NCBI GenBank assembly: GCA_003555385.1
Contig: PWHO01000203.1
Span: 1-6,207, forward strand
Direction: 5' to 3'
DNA: 6,207 nt
Source of the DNA: Bacteroidales bacterium
GTDB taxonomy: Bacteria; Bacteroidota; Bacteroidia; Bacteroidales; UBA7960
The notes below the pieces were generated by a model. The model was not told the DNA's origin. It ran no database searches and saw only the letters and a program-made list of their open reading frames with translations. Positions 1 to 5,893 of the stretch are shown piece by piece. Each line of letters starts with the position of its first letter. Position 1 is the first letter of the stretch. A program made the translations under genes and the position numbers.

Positions 1-2
1 AC

Positions 3-368
3 TTCAATAAGTTATCCCCGGAAATGACCCTGGGCGAGCTGGTGCAGGTAATTGCCAGGGCAAACCGGAACATTTTCCCCGTTACGGACGAAGAAAATAA
101 CTTCCTTGGGCTGGTGCGCCTGGATGATGTCCGGGAAATCATGTTTGACCGCAGTCAGTATGACACCCTGAAAGTGCATAACCTGATGGTGCAACCCAGG
201 GCAACTGTTCATATGGAGGACAGTATGGATACTGTGATGCAGAAGTTCCGGGATGCCGGTTTGTGGAATATGGCCGTGCTGGAAAACGGTCAGTACAAGG
301 GTTTTGTTTCCAGGGCCAATGTGTTTAATCTTTACAGGAAAATGTTGCTGGAGGTGTCACAGGATTGA
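3..368 (+). CDS. ClC-family chloride channel, C-terminal CBS-domain pair (5' end outside the window)
   Basis: Partial gene: 121 codons are visible and the frame is open to the left edge, so the ATG at 24 is an internal methionine. The visible protein is two CBS domains in tandem. The first covers about residues 1-50, with the conserved core NIFPVTDEENNFLGLVRLDD and then REIMF. The second covers about residues 57-115, with NLMVQP, a DSMDTVMQKF helix and GQYKGFVSRANVFNLYRKML. CBS pairs usually bind adenine nucleotides and regulate the attached protein. This wording, including the NIFPV, DDxREIMF and FNxYRK signatures and the short acidic end, is what I know from the cytoplasmic tail of Bacteroidota ClC (EriC-type) chloride channels or Cl-/H+ antiporters. 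The membrane part would lie upstream and is not seen. A different CBS-bearing protein is possible but less likely. Its stop codon at 366-368 lies inside the 3' end of the convergent ligA gene, and no terminator separates them. Confidence 0.85.
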   Translation, partial: FNKLSPEMTLGELVQVIARANRNIFPVTDEENNFLGLVRLDDVREIMFDRSQYDTLKVHNLMVQPRATVHMEDSMDTVMQKFRDAGLWNMAVLENGQYKGFVSRANVFNLYRKMLLEVSQD

Positions 369-2414
369 GTTCATCATGTTCAGCAGCTCTTCTTCACTGA
401 TTACCGGAACACCCAGGGCTTCGGCTTTTTTTCTTTTCTCCGGCCCCATGTTTTCTCCCGCCACCAGGTAATCTGTTTTTGAGGAAACACTGCTTTTAAC
501 TTCACCACCGAAGTTTTCTATGCGTTGCCTGATCTCATCCCGGCTGTGCTGATGAAATACCCCGGAAATCACGAATGCCATCCCTGACAGGTTATCTTTG
601 GAAGATGAAGCAGGCGTTTCTTCACAGGAAAAAATAAGCCCTGCTTTCCTGAGGCGATCCAAAATCGCCCTGTTTTCCGGATCATTGAAATGGGCCACAA
701 TGCTTGATGCCACCTTATCTCCCACGTCGTCTACCTGCAGAAGCTCCTCCCTGCCGGCACGCATCAGGTTATCAATGTTGCCAAAATGCCTTGCCAGTTT
801 ACGTGCCATGGTTTCTCCAAGGTGGCGGACACCCAGTGCATAAAGCACACGTTCAAACAGAACTTCTTTTGATGCCCGGATGGCATCCAAAATATTGCTG
901 ACGGTCTTTTCCCTGAAGCTGAGGGTCCTGCTTTTGCCGGTTTGCGGGTCAGTGATGGTTTTTTCCAGGCCGATCAGGTCGTCATGGCTTAAATCATATA
1001 AATCAGCAATGTTACTGATCTTACCTTTTCTGATCAAAAGCTCCGTTTTTCCCTGGCCCAGGCTGTCGATATTCATCGCTCTCCTGCTGATGAAATGTTC
1101 TATACGGCCCTGGATCTGAGGCGGGCATTCCCCGGAATTGGGGCAATAATGCGCGGCTTCTCCGTGGTCCCGGTTCAGAGAAGTCCCGCATTCAGGGCAA
1201 TTTTCAACGAAGCGCACAGGGCTGGCGTCAGCGGGTCTCAAAGATTTGTCCACGCCGACGATTTTGGGAATAATATCGCCACCTTTTTCCACATACACAC
1301 TGTCTTTTTTGTGCAGGCCCAGTTCTTCCATCCTGTCCTGGTTGTAAAGGGAGGCACGTCTGACGGTGCTTCCGGCAATTGTAACCGGCTCCAGTACAGC
1401 TACCGGTGTTACCGCCCCGGTACGGCCCACCTGGTAAACCACATCAATAAGTTTGGTAAGACCACGTTCAGCTTGGAATTTGTAGGAGATCGCCCAGCGG
1501 GGAAACTTGCTGGTATAACCAAGCTTTTCCTGTTGCCTGTAACTGTTAACCTTGATGACCACGCCGTCGATGTCAAAGGGAAGGTGGCCGCGGTCGGCTT
1601 CAATGTTTGTGATAAACCGAAAGACCTCCTCAATCCCGGTACATTTTGCTGCGCGGTCTGACACCTTGAACCCCCATTTTTTCAGGGTGCTTAAACTGTC
1701 CCAGTGATTGTCGAAGGGGAGGTCTTCACCCAGTACCCCGTATATGAAACAATCGAGATGCCGGCGGGCTACCAGTGCCGAGTCCTGCAGTTTCAGGCTG
1801 CCGGCAGCGGCATTTCGCGGGTTTGCAAATATTGCCTCTCCTTTATCCTCTTTGGCTTTATTGAGTTGCATGAAACTTTTGTGTGGCATGTAAACCTCAC
1901 CGCGTACTTCAAACTCCGGAACATCTTTGATGGGTTCAAGTTTAAGCGGTATACTCGGAATGGTTTTGATGTTGGTGGTAATTTCATCCCCCTGCACTCC
2001 GTCTCCCCGTGTGACCCCTCTTTGCAGTTCGCCTTGCCGGTAAGTCAATCCGATGGCTACACCGTCAAACTTGAGTTCACATACATATTCGTAAGACTCG
2101 TCCAGGGCTTTGCGTACCCTTTGGTCAAAAGCGTTCAATTCTTCCCTGCTGTATGTGTTGCTCAGGGAAAGCATGGGGTATTTGTGCTTTACAGCCGGGA
2201 ATTTTTTCGTAATCTGTCCGCCGACACGCTGACTGGGGGAGTTTTTGTCAAGAAACTGCGGGAAACGCTTTTCCAGTGAAATCAGTTCTTCCACCAGCTG
2301 ATCAAACTCAAAGTCGCTGATGACCGGATCTGTCAGCACATAATACCGGTAATTGTGATCATTGATTTTTCCGGAGAGTTCCTCAATACGCTTCCTTGCT
2401 TCTTCTGCATTCAT
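357..2414 (-). CDS. ligA: NAD-dependent DNA ligase LigA
   Basis: Complete 685-residue ligase that seals nicks in duplex DNA during replication and repair, using NAD+ to adenylate itself. All domains are present in order. Domain Ia (about 1-70) carries NYRYY and SDFEFD for NMN recognition. The adenylation domain (about 71-317) has the catalytic lysine K115 in ELKFDG, then DGVVIK (283-288) and SYKFQAE (310-316). An OB fold (about 320-400) follows. The zinc finger has C406, C409, C424 and C430 with the canonical x2-x14-x5 spacing. A helix-hairpin-helix region (about 440-590) and a BRCT domain (about 605-685) complete it. The length is normal. An insertion around residues 485-502 (TITDPQTGKSRT) before the REKTVSNIL helix resembles other Bacteroidota ligases. 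The start is well fixed: an in-frame TGA lies at 2423-2421, nine bases upstream. There is no clear Shine-Dalgarno sequence. The upstream stress-protein gene ends in a terminator, so ligA probably has its own promoter in the roughly 55-base gap. Confidence 0.98.
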   Translation of the reverse strand: MNAEEARKRIEELSGKINDHNYRYYVLTDPVISDFEFDQLVEELISLEKRFPQFLDKNSPSQRVGGQITKKFPAVKHKYPMLSLSNTYSREELNAFDQRVRKALDESYEYVCELKFDGVAIGLTYRQGELQRGVTRGDGVQGDEITTNIKTIPSIPLKLEPIKDVPEFEVRGEVYMPHKSFMQLNKAKEDKGEAIFANPRNAAAGSLKLQDSALVARRHLDCFIYGVLGEDLPFDNHWDSLSTLKKWGFKVSDRAAKCTGIEEVFRFITNIEADRGHLPFDIDGVVIKVNSYRQQEKLGYTSKFPRWAISYKFQAERGLTKLIDVVYQVGRTGAVTPVAVLEPVTIAGSTVRRASLYNQDRMEELGLHKKDSVYVEKGGDIIPKIVGVDKSLRPADASPVRFVENCPECGTSLNRDHGEAAHYCPNSGECPPQIQGRIEHFISRRAMNIDSLGQGKTELLIRKGKISNIADLYDLSHDDLIGLEKTITDPQTGKSRTLSFREKTVSNILDAIRASKEVLFERVLYALGVRHLGETMARKLARHFGNIDNLMRAGREELLQVDDVGDKVASSIVAHFNDPENRAILDRLRKAGLIFSCEETPASSSKDNLSGMAFVISGVFHQHSRDEIRQRIENFGGEVKSSVSSKTDYLVAGENMGPEKRKKAEALGVPVISEEELLNMMNSIL

Positions 2415-2469
2415 GGGCTTTCACAAATTTGAAAATGATCCGTGTTTTTCAGGGAAGCGTAAAATTACG

Positions 2470-2495
2470 AAAAAAGCCGGGACAGGACCGGCTTT
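2470..2495 (-). terminator. Rho-independent terminator of the universal stress protein gene
   Basis: On the minus strand, 28 bases past the stress-protein stop codon, there is a perfect 8-bp stem (AAAGCCGG and CCGGCTTT) with a 7-base loop. It runs directly into a tract of six Ts (plus-strand A2470-A2475). A GC-rich inner stem followed by a T run is the classic intrinsic terminator. On the plus strand the stem is followed by TTTGG, a much poorer T tract, so the minus orientation is preferred. It separates this gene from ligA, whose start is 56 bases further on. Confidence 0.8.
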
Positions 2496-2522
2496 GGTTG
2501 GTGTTCCGTGTGGGTGTTTCGG

Positions 2523-3374
2523 TTATGGTCCGCCAATTACCAGGCTCAGGTTTCGGGAGTTAATGAACATAACCGGAATATTTTCCTTGTTGTAAAGGAC
2601 TCTTTCCTCCTCCTTGTTGAAAGGGTTGCAGGTCAGTTTGTCGGGGTCGGAGGTGATCATGATGGCCTCCGCATCCCCTTCCCTGGCAAATTTCAATACA
2701 TGTTTTGCAAACGACCCGCCCGGGCTTGAACAGAATACGGTATTCGACACTTTGTTGTGGTCCAATATTTCCACAACCTGCTTGCGGTCGGCATTGAGCT
2801 TGCGGTCGGTGTCTTTGTCGCCGTAGTTATCCACAAAGATATCAAAATGACTGCCTGCCTTCCGGTGAAGAATTTTGGCCCACTTGACTTTCTGCCTGGA
2901 CCCTGGCTGCAGATCCAATGGGTAAACAATTTTTTTATAGGTGATGTTTCCGGCTGGTTGTTGAATCACGATCACCGGGCAGGGGCATCGTTTGACCCCC
3001 TTCAGGGCAAAACTGCCGGTGATGTGCTGCAGCCCTTTTTTCCCGTGGGTGCCAAGGAAATGAAAAAGGATCCCGTGTTCTTTGGCAGAGTCAGCAATCG
3101 ATTGGCATACTTTGCCTTTTTTGACGATCGGGCTTACCTCCAGTTGATATTTTTCAGCGGCCTCTTTGGCGAGGCCGGATAATTTTTCGGCTACATAATC
3201 TTCTGGTTGGTTTTCCCGTTTCAGCATCCTGCGGGTGTATTTATCAATGACATGTATCAGCAGGATTTTGGCCCCGAAGTGCCTGGCCAGCACAGCTGCA
3301 TGTTCCAGCGCGTGATCGCTGACTTCAGAAAAATCGGTGGATACCAGAAAGGGGGTTTGATCGGCAGTGTCCAT
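2523..3374 (-). CDS. Universal stress protein, tandem UspA domains
   Basis: A soluble cytoplasmic protein of 283 residues made of two UspA-type alpha/beta domains. Domain 1 (about 1-140) starts with the usual first strand and loop FLVSTDFSEVSDHAL and has D14, the ILLIHVID strand, and the nucleotide-binding loop G108-T-H-G111 ... G120-S121, followed by CPVIVIQ. Domain 2 (about 145-275) starts at KKIVYPLDLQPGS and ends at NIPVMFIN, but lacks the glycine-rich loop, so probably only domain 1 binds nucleotide. The loop spacing is G-2x-G-8x-GS, one residue shorter than the textbook 9x. I have seen similar spacing in other Bacteroidota members. The family is linked to stress and stationary-phase survival; the exact role cannot be read from sequence. 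I chose the ATG at 3374 because it puts the first strand at residue 8, as in the family. A GTG at 3416 in the same frame would add 14 residues and is bounded by a stop at 3422-3420. Neither start has a convincing Shine-Dalgarno. Confidence 0.92.
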   Translation of the reverse strand: MDTADQTPFLVSTDFSEVSDHALEHAAVLARHFGAKILLIHVIDKYTRRMLKRENQPEDYVAEKLSGLAKEAAEKYQLEVSPIVKKGKVCQSIADSAKEHGILFHFLGTHGKKGLQHITGSFALKGVKRCPCPVIVIQQPAGNITYKKIVYPLDLQPGSRQKVKWAKILHRKAGSHFDIFVDNYGDKDTDRKLNADRKQVVEILDHNKVSNTVFCSSPGGSFAKHVLKFAREGDAEAIMITSDPDKLTCNPFNKEEERVLYNKENIPVMFINSRNLSLVIGGP

Positions 3375-3514
3375 GGTGAGAATTTTGATGGTGGTTAAAT
3401 GCCTGTTTATGCCCACAATTTATAAAAATTCCTGCATGTAAAAAAATTTATCGTGCAAATTTTCATGTTTGCCGCGTTGATGCCGTTTTATGAAGTCTGG
3501 TGATTGTCGTTATC

Positions 3515-3540
3515 TGTCGATTGACGTTTATTTATCGACA
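3515..3540. repeat. Inverted repeat downstream of the DUF6048 gene
   Basis: TGTCGAT (3515-3521) and ATCGACA (3534-3540) form a perfect 7-bp inverted repeat with a 12-base AT-rich loop. It lies 11 bases beyond the DUF6048 stop codon. No T tract follows on the minus strand, so it is not a classic intrinsic terminator. It may stabilise the mRNA 3' end, act in Rho-type termination, or be a protein-binding site upstream of the stress protein gene. The rest of the 3417-3550 gap is AT-rich and shows no convincing Bacteroidota -33/-7 promoter pair. Confidence 0.4.
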
Positions 3541-3550
3541 AGTGGATGGG

Positions 3551-4213
3551 TTATCTGATCGGGAAACGATAGTATAAACTGTAATGGAGTGTCATGGCAG
3601 TGTTGCCGCCGGAGCTTCCGTAGCCTCCCACATAGTAGGGATCCATTTCCGGTTCGGAAGTGGCGCTCAGTAAAATTTTTCCCCTCAGGCTCCAGCCAAT
3701 GAAGAAATTGCGAAAGACCTCCGTTTTCAGGCCGATTCCCGCTTCCATCCAATGGGCCTGATATGTATCCGCATCAACAGAAGTCTGGTGGTCTCCCCAG
3801 TATCCGTCGGGAATAATGATAAGCGGTGCCTCCTGCCGGAACCGGCTGTAGCCGTACCGCAATGACACCAGTATCGCATCATTGGACGGGTCTGTGATGA
3901 GTTGCAAAAGGTTATAGTCCGCACCGGCCCGTCCGAAAAAGCCGTCAGCTGTATACTGATGGGTTTCCCTCTCCATATTGGCGGTAAGCATTCCTCCTTC
4001 CACCACGGCAAAGAGGTTTTCTCTCCATTCGAAGTCGACGGAAACCTCTATGGGAAACACCTCCGGTTCAATGATCTGCCTGGCAAACCCGGACACATCA
4101 ACCCCTATACGCAAAGCAGGGTGAAAAATCGTGTCATTTTCGCTGGCTGCCAGGCTCAGATTCATTGCCGTTATCATTGCCGGGATCAGGAATAAATACT
4201 TGAATATGTTCAT
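3551..4213 (-). CDS. DUF6048 family protein, predicted exported outer-membrane beta-barrel
   Basis: A 220-residue exported protein of unknown function. The N-terminus is a signal peptide (MNIFKYLFLIPAMITAMNLS, with likely cleavage after SLA at about residue 22). The rest alternates hydrophobic and polar residues and ends in a run of aromatic strands (TMTLHYSLYYRF type), as expected for a small outer-membrane beta-barrel. The segment HWMEAGIGLKTEVFRNFFIGWSLR (residues 154-177), followed by DPYYVGGYGS (191-200), is the hallmark I recognise for DUF6048, whose members usually sit beside DUF6452 genes in Bacteroidota, as here. The start is ATG at 4213. A TTG codon immediately before it is possible but unnecessary. 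The gene begins 80 bases inside the DUF6452 frame, and the overlap covers almost exactly the signal peptide. No Shine-Dalgarno is visible, so its translation may depend on ribosomes reading the upstream gene. The barrel assignment is inferred from pattern, not from a known structure. Confidence 0.85.
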   Translation of the reverse strand: MNIFKYLFLIPAMITAMNLSLAASENDTIFHPALRIGVDVSGFARQIIEPEVFPIEVSVDFEWRENLFAVVEGGMLTANMERETHQYTADGFFGRAGADYNLLQLITDPSNDAILVSLRYGYSRFRQEAPLIIIPDGYWGDHQTSVDADTYQAHWMEAGIGLKTEVFRNFFIGWSLRGKILLSATSEPEMDPYYVGGYGSSGGNTAMTLHYSLYYRFPIR

Positions 4214-4685
4214 CAAAGATATTTGTTACACGCTCGTTTGCAATAACCAGGGATGTCAATTTATTGGTGGAATAACTGACTTCAGTGATATCAAAAAACA
4301 TGGTAAACCCGCATTCGACGGATATCAGGTGTACATCACGCCTGTAATCCAGCATTATGGTGTCATTTGTATGCTCAAAAGCGAGCACAAACCCGCTGGT
4401 GTTTTCACCGGGGTTAAGGGGGACTTCAATGAGGGATACGGCACTTTCACGGTCGTAAATCCTGTCTTCAGGTCTTCCAATGGCGTATACGGTGAGTGAG
4501 TCTACAGGAGCTCTTATTTCCTCATCCTGCCCGGCCAGGTAGAAGGCGATCCGTAATGGGTTGGCGGTGATTTCCTCGCATACCTCATCTTCCTGGCAAC
4601 CTGAAAGGAGCAGTGCAGCAAGCATCAGCAGGGAAAAAAGTTTTCCCGGATAGCAGCGGAATACGGATTCAGACAGACTATGCAT
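4134..4685 (-). CDS. DUF6452 family lipoprotein
   Basis: A 183-residue lipoprotein of unknown function. A signal peptide with basic residues R10 and K15 and a leucine-rich core ends in the lipobox LLSGC, with the acylated cysteine at C30. The next residues, QEDEVCEE, are strongly acidic, which in Bacteroidota can direct lipoproteins to the cell surface. The mature part matches what I know of DUF6452: a short cysteine region (C36), the strand SLTVYAIGRPEDRIYD (63-78), hydrophobic strands, and LISVECGFTMFF (120-131) with C125. C36 and C125 could pair. Family members I recall end close to the strand here reading HIQVFI (160-165). This protein continues with a polar, acidic tail of about 18 residues (PDPGNDNGNESEPGSQRK) that lies over the start of the DUF6048 gene. 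The ATG at 4685 is the first start codon in the frame with an intact signal peptide. The partner role with DUF6048 is inferred from neighbourhood. Confidence 0.83.
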   Translation of the reverse strand: MHSLSESVFRCYPGKLFSLLMLAALLLSGCQEDEVCEEITANPLRIAFYLAGQDEEIRAPVDSLTVYAIGRPEDRIYDRESAVSLIEVPLNPGENTSGFVLAFEHTNDTIMLDYRRDVHLISVECGFTMFFDITEVSYSTNKLTSLVIANERVTNIFDEHIQVFIPDPGNDNGNESEPGSQRK

Positions 4686-4690
4686 GATGA

Positions 4691-4698
4691 CAAAATTA
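4691..4698 (-). promoter_or_regulatory. Possible Bacteroidota -7 promoter element (TAATTTTG) upstream of the DUF6452 gene
   Basis: On the minus strand TAATTTTG matches the Bacteroidota primary sigma -7 consensus TAnnTTTG at every fixed position. It lies 5 bases upstream of the DUF6452 ATG, so transcription would start at or next to the start codon and give a nearly leaderless message. No TTG is present about 19 bases further upstream, where the -33 element should be. That weakens the call unless an activator helps, for example at the direct repeats lying just upstream. Confidence 0.3.
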
Positions 4699-4715
4699 AG
4701 AAAAAAGCCCCATCC

Positions 4716-4767
4716 CCGGTAAAAAGTGATGCTGCCGGTTAAAAGTGAACCTTTTAGTAAAAAGTGA
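4716..4767. repeat. Three 14-base direct repeats at an exact 19-base period
   Basis: Plus-strand copies are CCGGTAAAAAGTGA (4716-4729), CCGGTTAAAAGTGA (4735-4748) and TTAGTAAAAAGTGA (4754-4767). All three share AAAAGTGA, at 4722, 4741 and 4760, exactly 19 bases apart. Copies 1 and 2 match at 13 of 14 positions, and copy 3 matches copy 1 at 11 of 14. A weaker in-phase fourth copy (AAAAGCCC at 4703) may precede them. The right-most copy covers the stop codon and last codons of the beta-propeller lipoprotein gene. The array lies just upstream of the DUF6452 gene on the minus strand. It could be a repeated operator, or a short tandem duplication that has since diverged. Confidence 0.6.
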
Positions 4768-5809
4768 ATCCGCCTGGTATTATACCGGTATCCTGAATGT
4801 CGGTTAAACTGCCGTCCGGGTTATGTCGTAGCATCTGGCCCCGCTGTACGTAGTCCACTGCGTCTGACACATAGATGTCTCCGTTGTCAGGATCCACAGC
4901 CAGGCCATAGAAGATTCGTCCGTCAGCCTCTATGAATAACTCAGGTGAGGCCGCTTCCGGATCTGCCGACATACTGTATACATCCCCGCCAAGGAAATAG
5001 AGCGTTTTGCCATCAGGGCAGCTGACCAGGCGGCTGAACGTGGTTTCTTCGCCCGGCAGGGGGTGTTCGCCCAGGATTGTGAAACTTTCCTTATCCACCT
5101 GGTATAGCATCGGCCGGTTTTTGATCAGGGGGTCTCCTCCTGCCAGCACCCAAAGGTGGCCCTGATGATCTGTGGTCATGGACACAGGGCCGGGTGGTAC
5201 GTCCAGGCTGTCGGTGAGTTCGTTTGTTCCTGTATCAATGGCATAAATGCGGCCGGATTCTACCCCTGTGGTTACTGCGTAATCGCCAAACATAATGATT
5301 TCCTCTGTCCAACCGTCCACTTCCACATATCCCTTAACCGTTTTCTGTTCCGTGTCAACAATGTGTACTTTCCCGGCATACAGATCAGTGATGTACCCTG
5401 TCGCGTTTGCTGCCGTGGTCATGTAACGCGGGGAGGTGAGACCGGATATGACATGTGTGTGTTCCAGGCTGACCGGATCTGCAACTATTACCTTGCCGGA
5501 GTTATTGACAATCAGCCAAAGTTCGTTGCCTGTGATATGTGCGGACTGAAGCACATCGCCCGGTTGTTCGTTGTTGGCTTTCTGATAGAGGTTATGATGG
5601 ATCTCTTTGTTTATCTTGTCGTAATAGCTTAATGAAGCGTTTCCCCATCCGAAATTTCCCTCGTTGAGTAAAAACAGTCCTTCACCGGGCACAATATCCG
5701 GCAGGCCGTTGTCTGATTCCGTGTCCTCCTTTTCGCAGGATGAAAAAAGGAATGCAGTCAGCGTGGCTGCTATCAGGGCTGGAAATATGCGAAAGAATTG
5801 TTGTATCAT
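4754..5809 (-). CDS. DUF5074/YncE-like beta-propeller surface lipoprotein, BtuG-like (probable corrinoid capture)
   Basis: A 351-residue lipoprotein. The signal peptide (1-24) ends in the lipobox LFSSC with C25 as the lipid-bearing cysteine. EKEDTESD follows, an acidic stretch typical of Bacteroidota lipoproteins exported to the cell surface. The mature part is a repeated-blade beta-propeller of the YncE/DUF5074 kind. Recognisable motifs are GLFLLNEGNFGWGNASLSYYD (44-64), LWLIVNNSGKVIVADP (97-112), LTSPRYM (124-130), GYITDLYAGKVHIVD (138-152), GHLWVLAGG (217-225), YGLAVDPDNGDIYVSDAVDYVQRG (301-324) and a C-terminal GIIPGGFTFY. This pattern is the one I associate with BtuG, the Bacteroides lipoprotein that binds vitamin B12 on the cell surface and hands it to the TonB-dependent transporter BtuB. 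The specific ligand is inferred; other surface binders share the fold. The start is fixed by an in-frame TGA at 5824-5822. It follows the T9SS-secreted protein gene after an 84-base gap and is probably co-transcribed with it. Confidence 0.85.
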   Translation of the reverse strand: MIQQFFRIFPALIAATLTAFLFSSCEKEDTESDNGLPDIVPGEGLFLLNEGNFGWGNASLSYYDKINKEIHHNLYQKANNEQPGDVLQSAHITGNELWLIVNNSGKVIVADPVSLEHTHVISGLTSPRYMTTAANATGYITDLYAGKVHIVDTEQKTVKGYVEVDGWTEEIIMFGDYAVTTGVESGRIYAIDTGTNELTDSLDVPPGPVSMTTDHQGHLWVLAGGDPLIKNRPMLYQVDKESFTILGEHPLPGEETTFSRLVSCPDGKTLYFLGGDVYSMSADPEAASPELFIEADGRIFYGLAVDPDNGDIYVSDAVDYVQRGQMLRHNPDGSLTDIQDTGIIPGGFTFY

Positions 5810-5893
5810 AGTATGGGTGATTCAGGTTGTTTGGGTGGTCTGTTTTTTTCTGGCCGGGTTAAGGCTGCAGTTGTTTATGAGGCTGACAGTGGT

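Noticed and set aside
1095..2279. Long plus-strand open frames of 188 and 191 codons (1095-1661 and 1704-2279)
   Set aside because: They lie wholly antisense to the well-supported ligA gene, whose catalytic, zinc-finger and other motifs are intact. The translations match no domain that I recognise and look like shadow frames.
2424..2431. CAAATTTG as the -7 promoter element of ligA
   Set aside because: It matches TAnnTTTG except for the first base, but it is a short AT-rich palindrome. No TTG lies at the expected upstream distance, so it is too weak to list as a feature.
4214..4216. TTG as start codon of the DUF6048 gene
   Set aside because: The ATG directly after it gives a complete signal peptide and is the more common start type. 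The TTG adds just one residue.
4686..4753. Intrinsic terminator between the propeller lipoprotein and DUF6452 genes
   Set aside because: Only a 4-bp GGTT/AACC pairing and separated CCGG palindromes are present. None forms a stable GC stem directly followed by a T run on the minus strand.
4716..4767. CRISPR-like array
   Set aside because: The repeats are 14 bases with 5-base spacers, far shorter than CRISPR repeats and spacers, and no cas genes are visible.
5156..5632. Plus-strand open frame of 158 codons opposite the propeller lipoprotein gene
   Set aside because: It is antisense to an intact gene with clear family motifs, is cysteine-rich with no recognisable domain, and looks like a shadow frame.
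5810..5893. Cobalamin riboswitch upstream of the BtuG-like gene
   Set aside because: The gap is only 84 bases and lies between two genes on the same strand. A cobalamin riboswitch is normally longer, and I see no conserved B12-box-like core. If present, it should precede the first gene of the locus outside the window.
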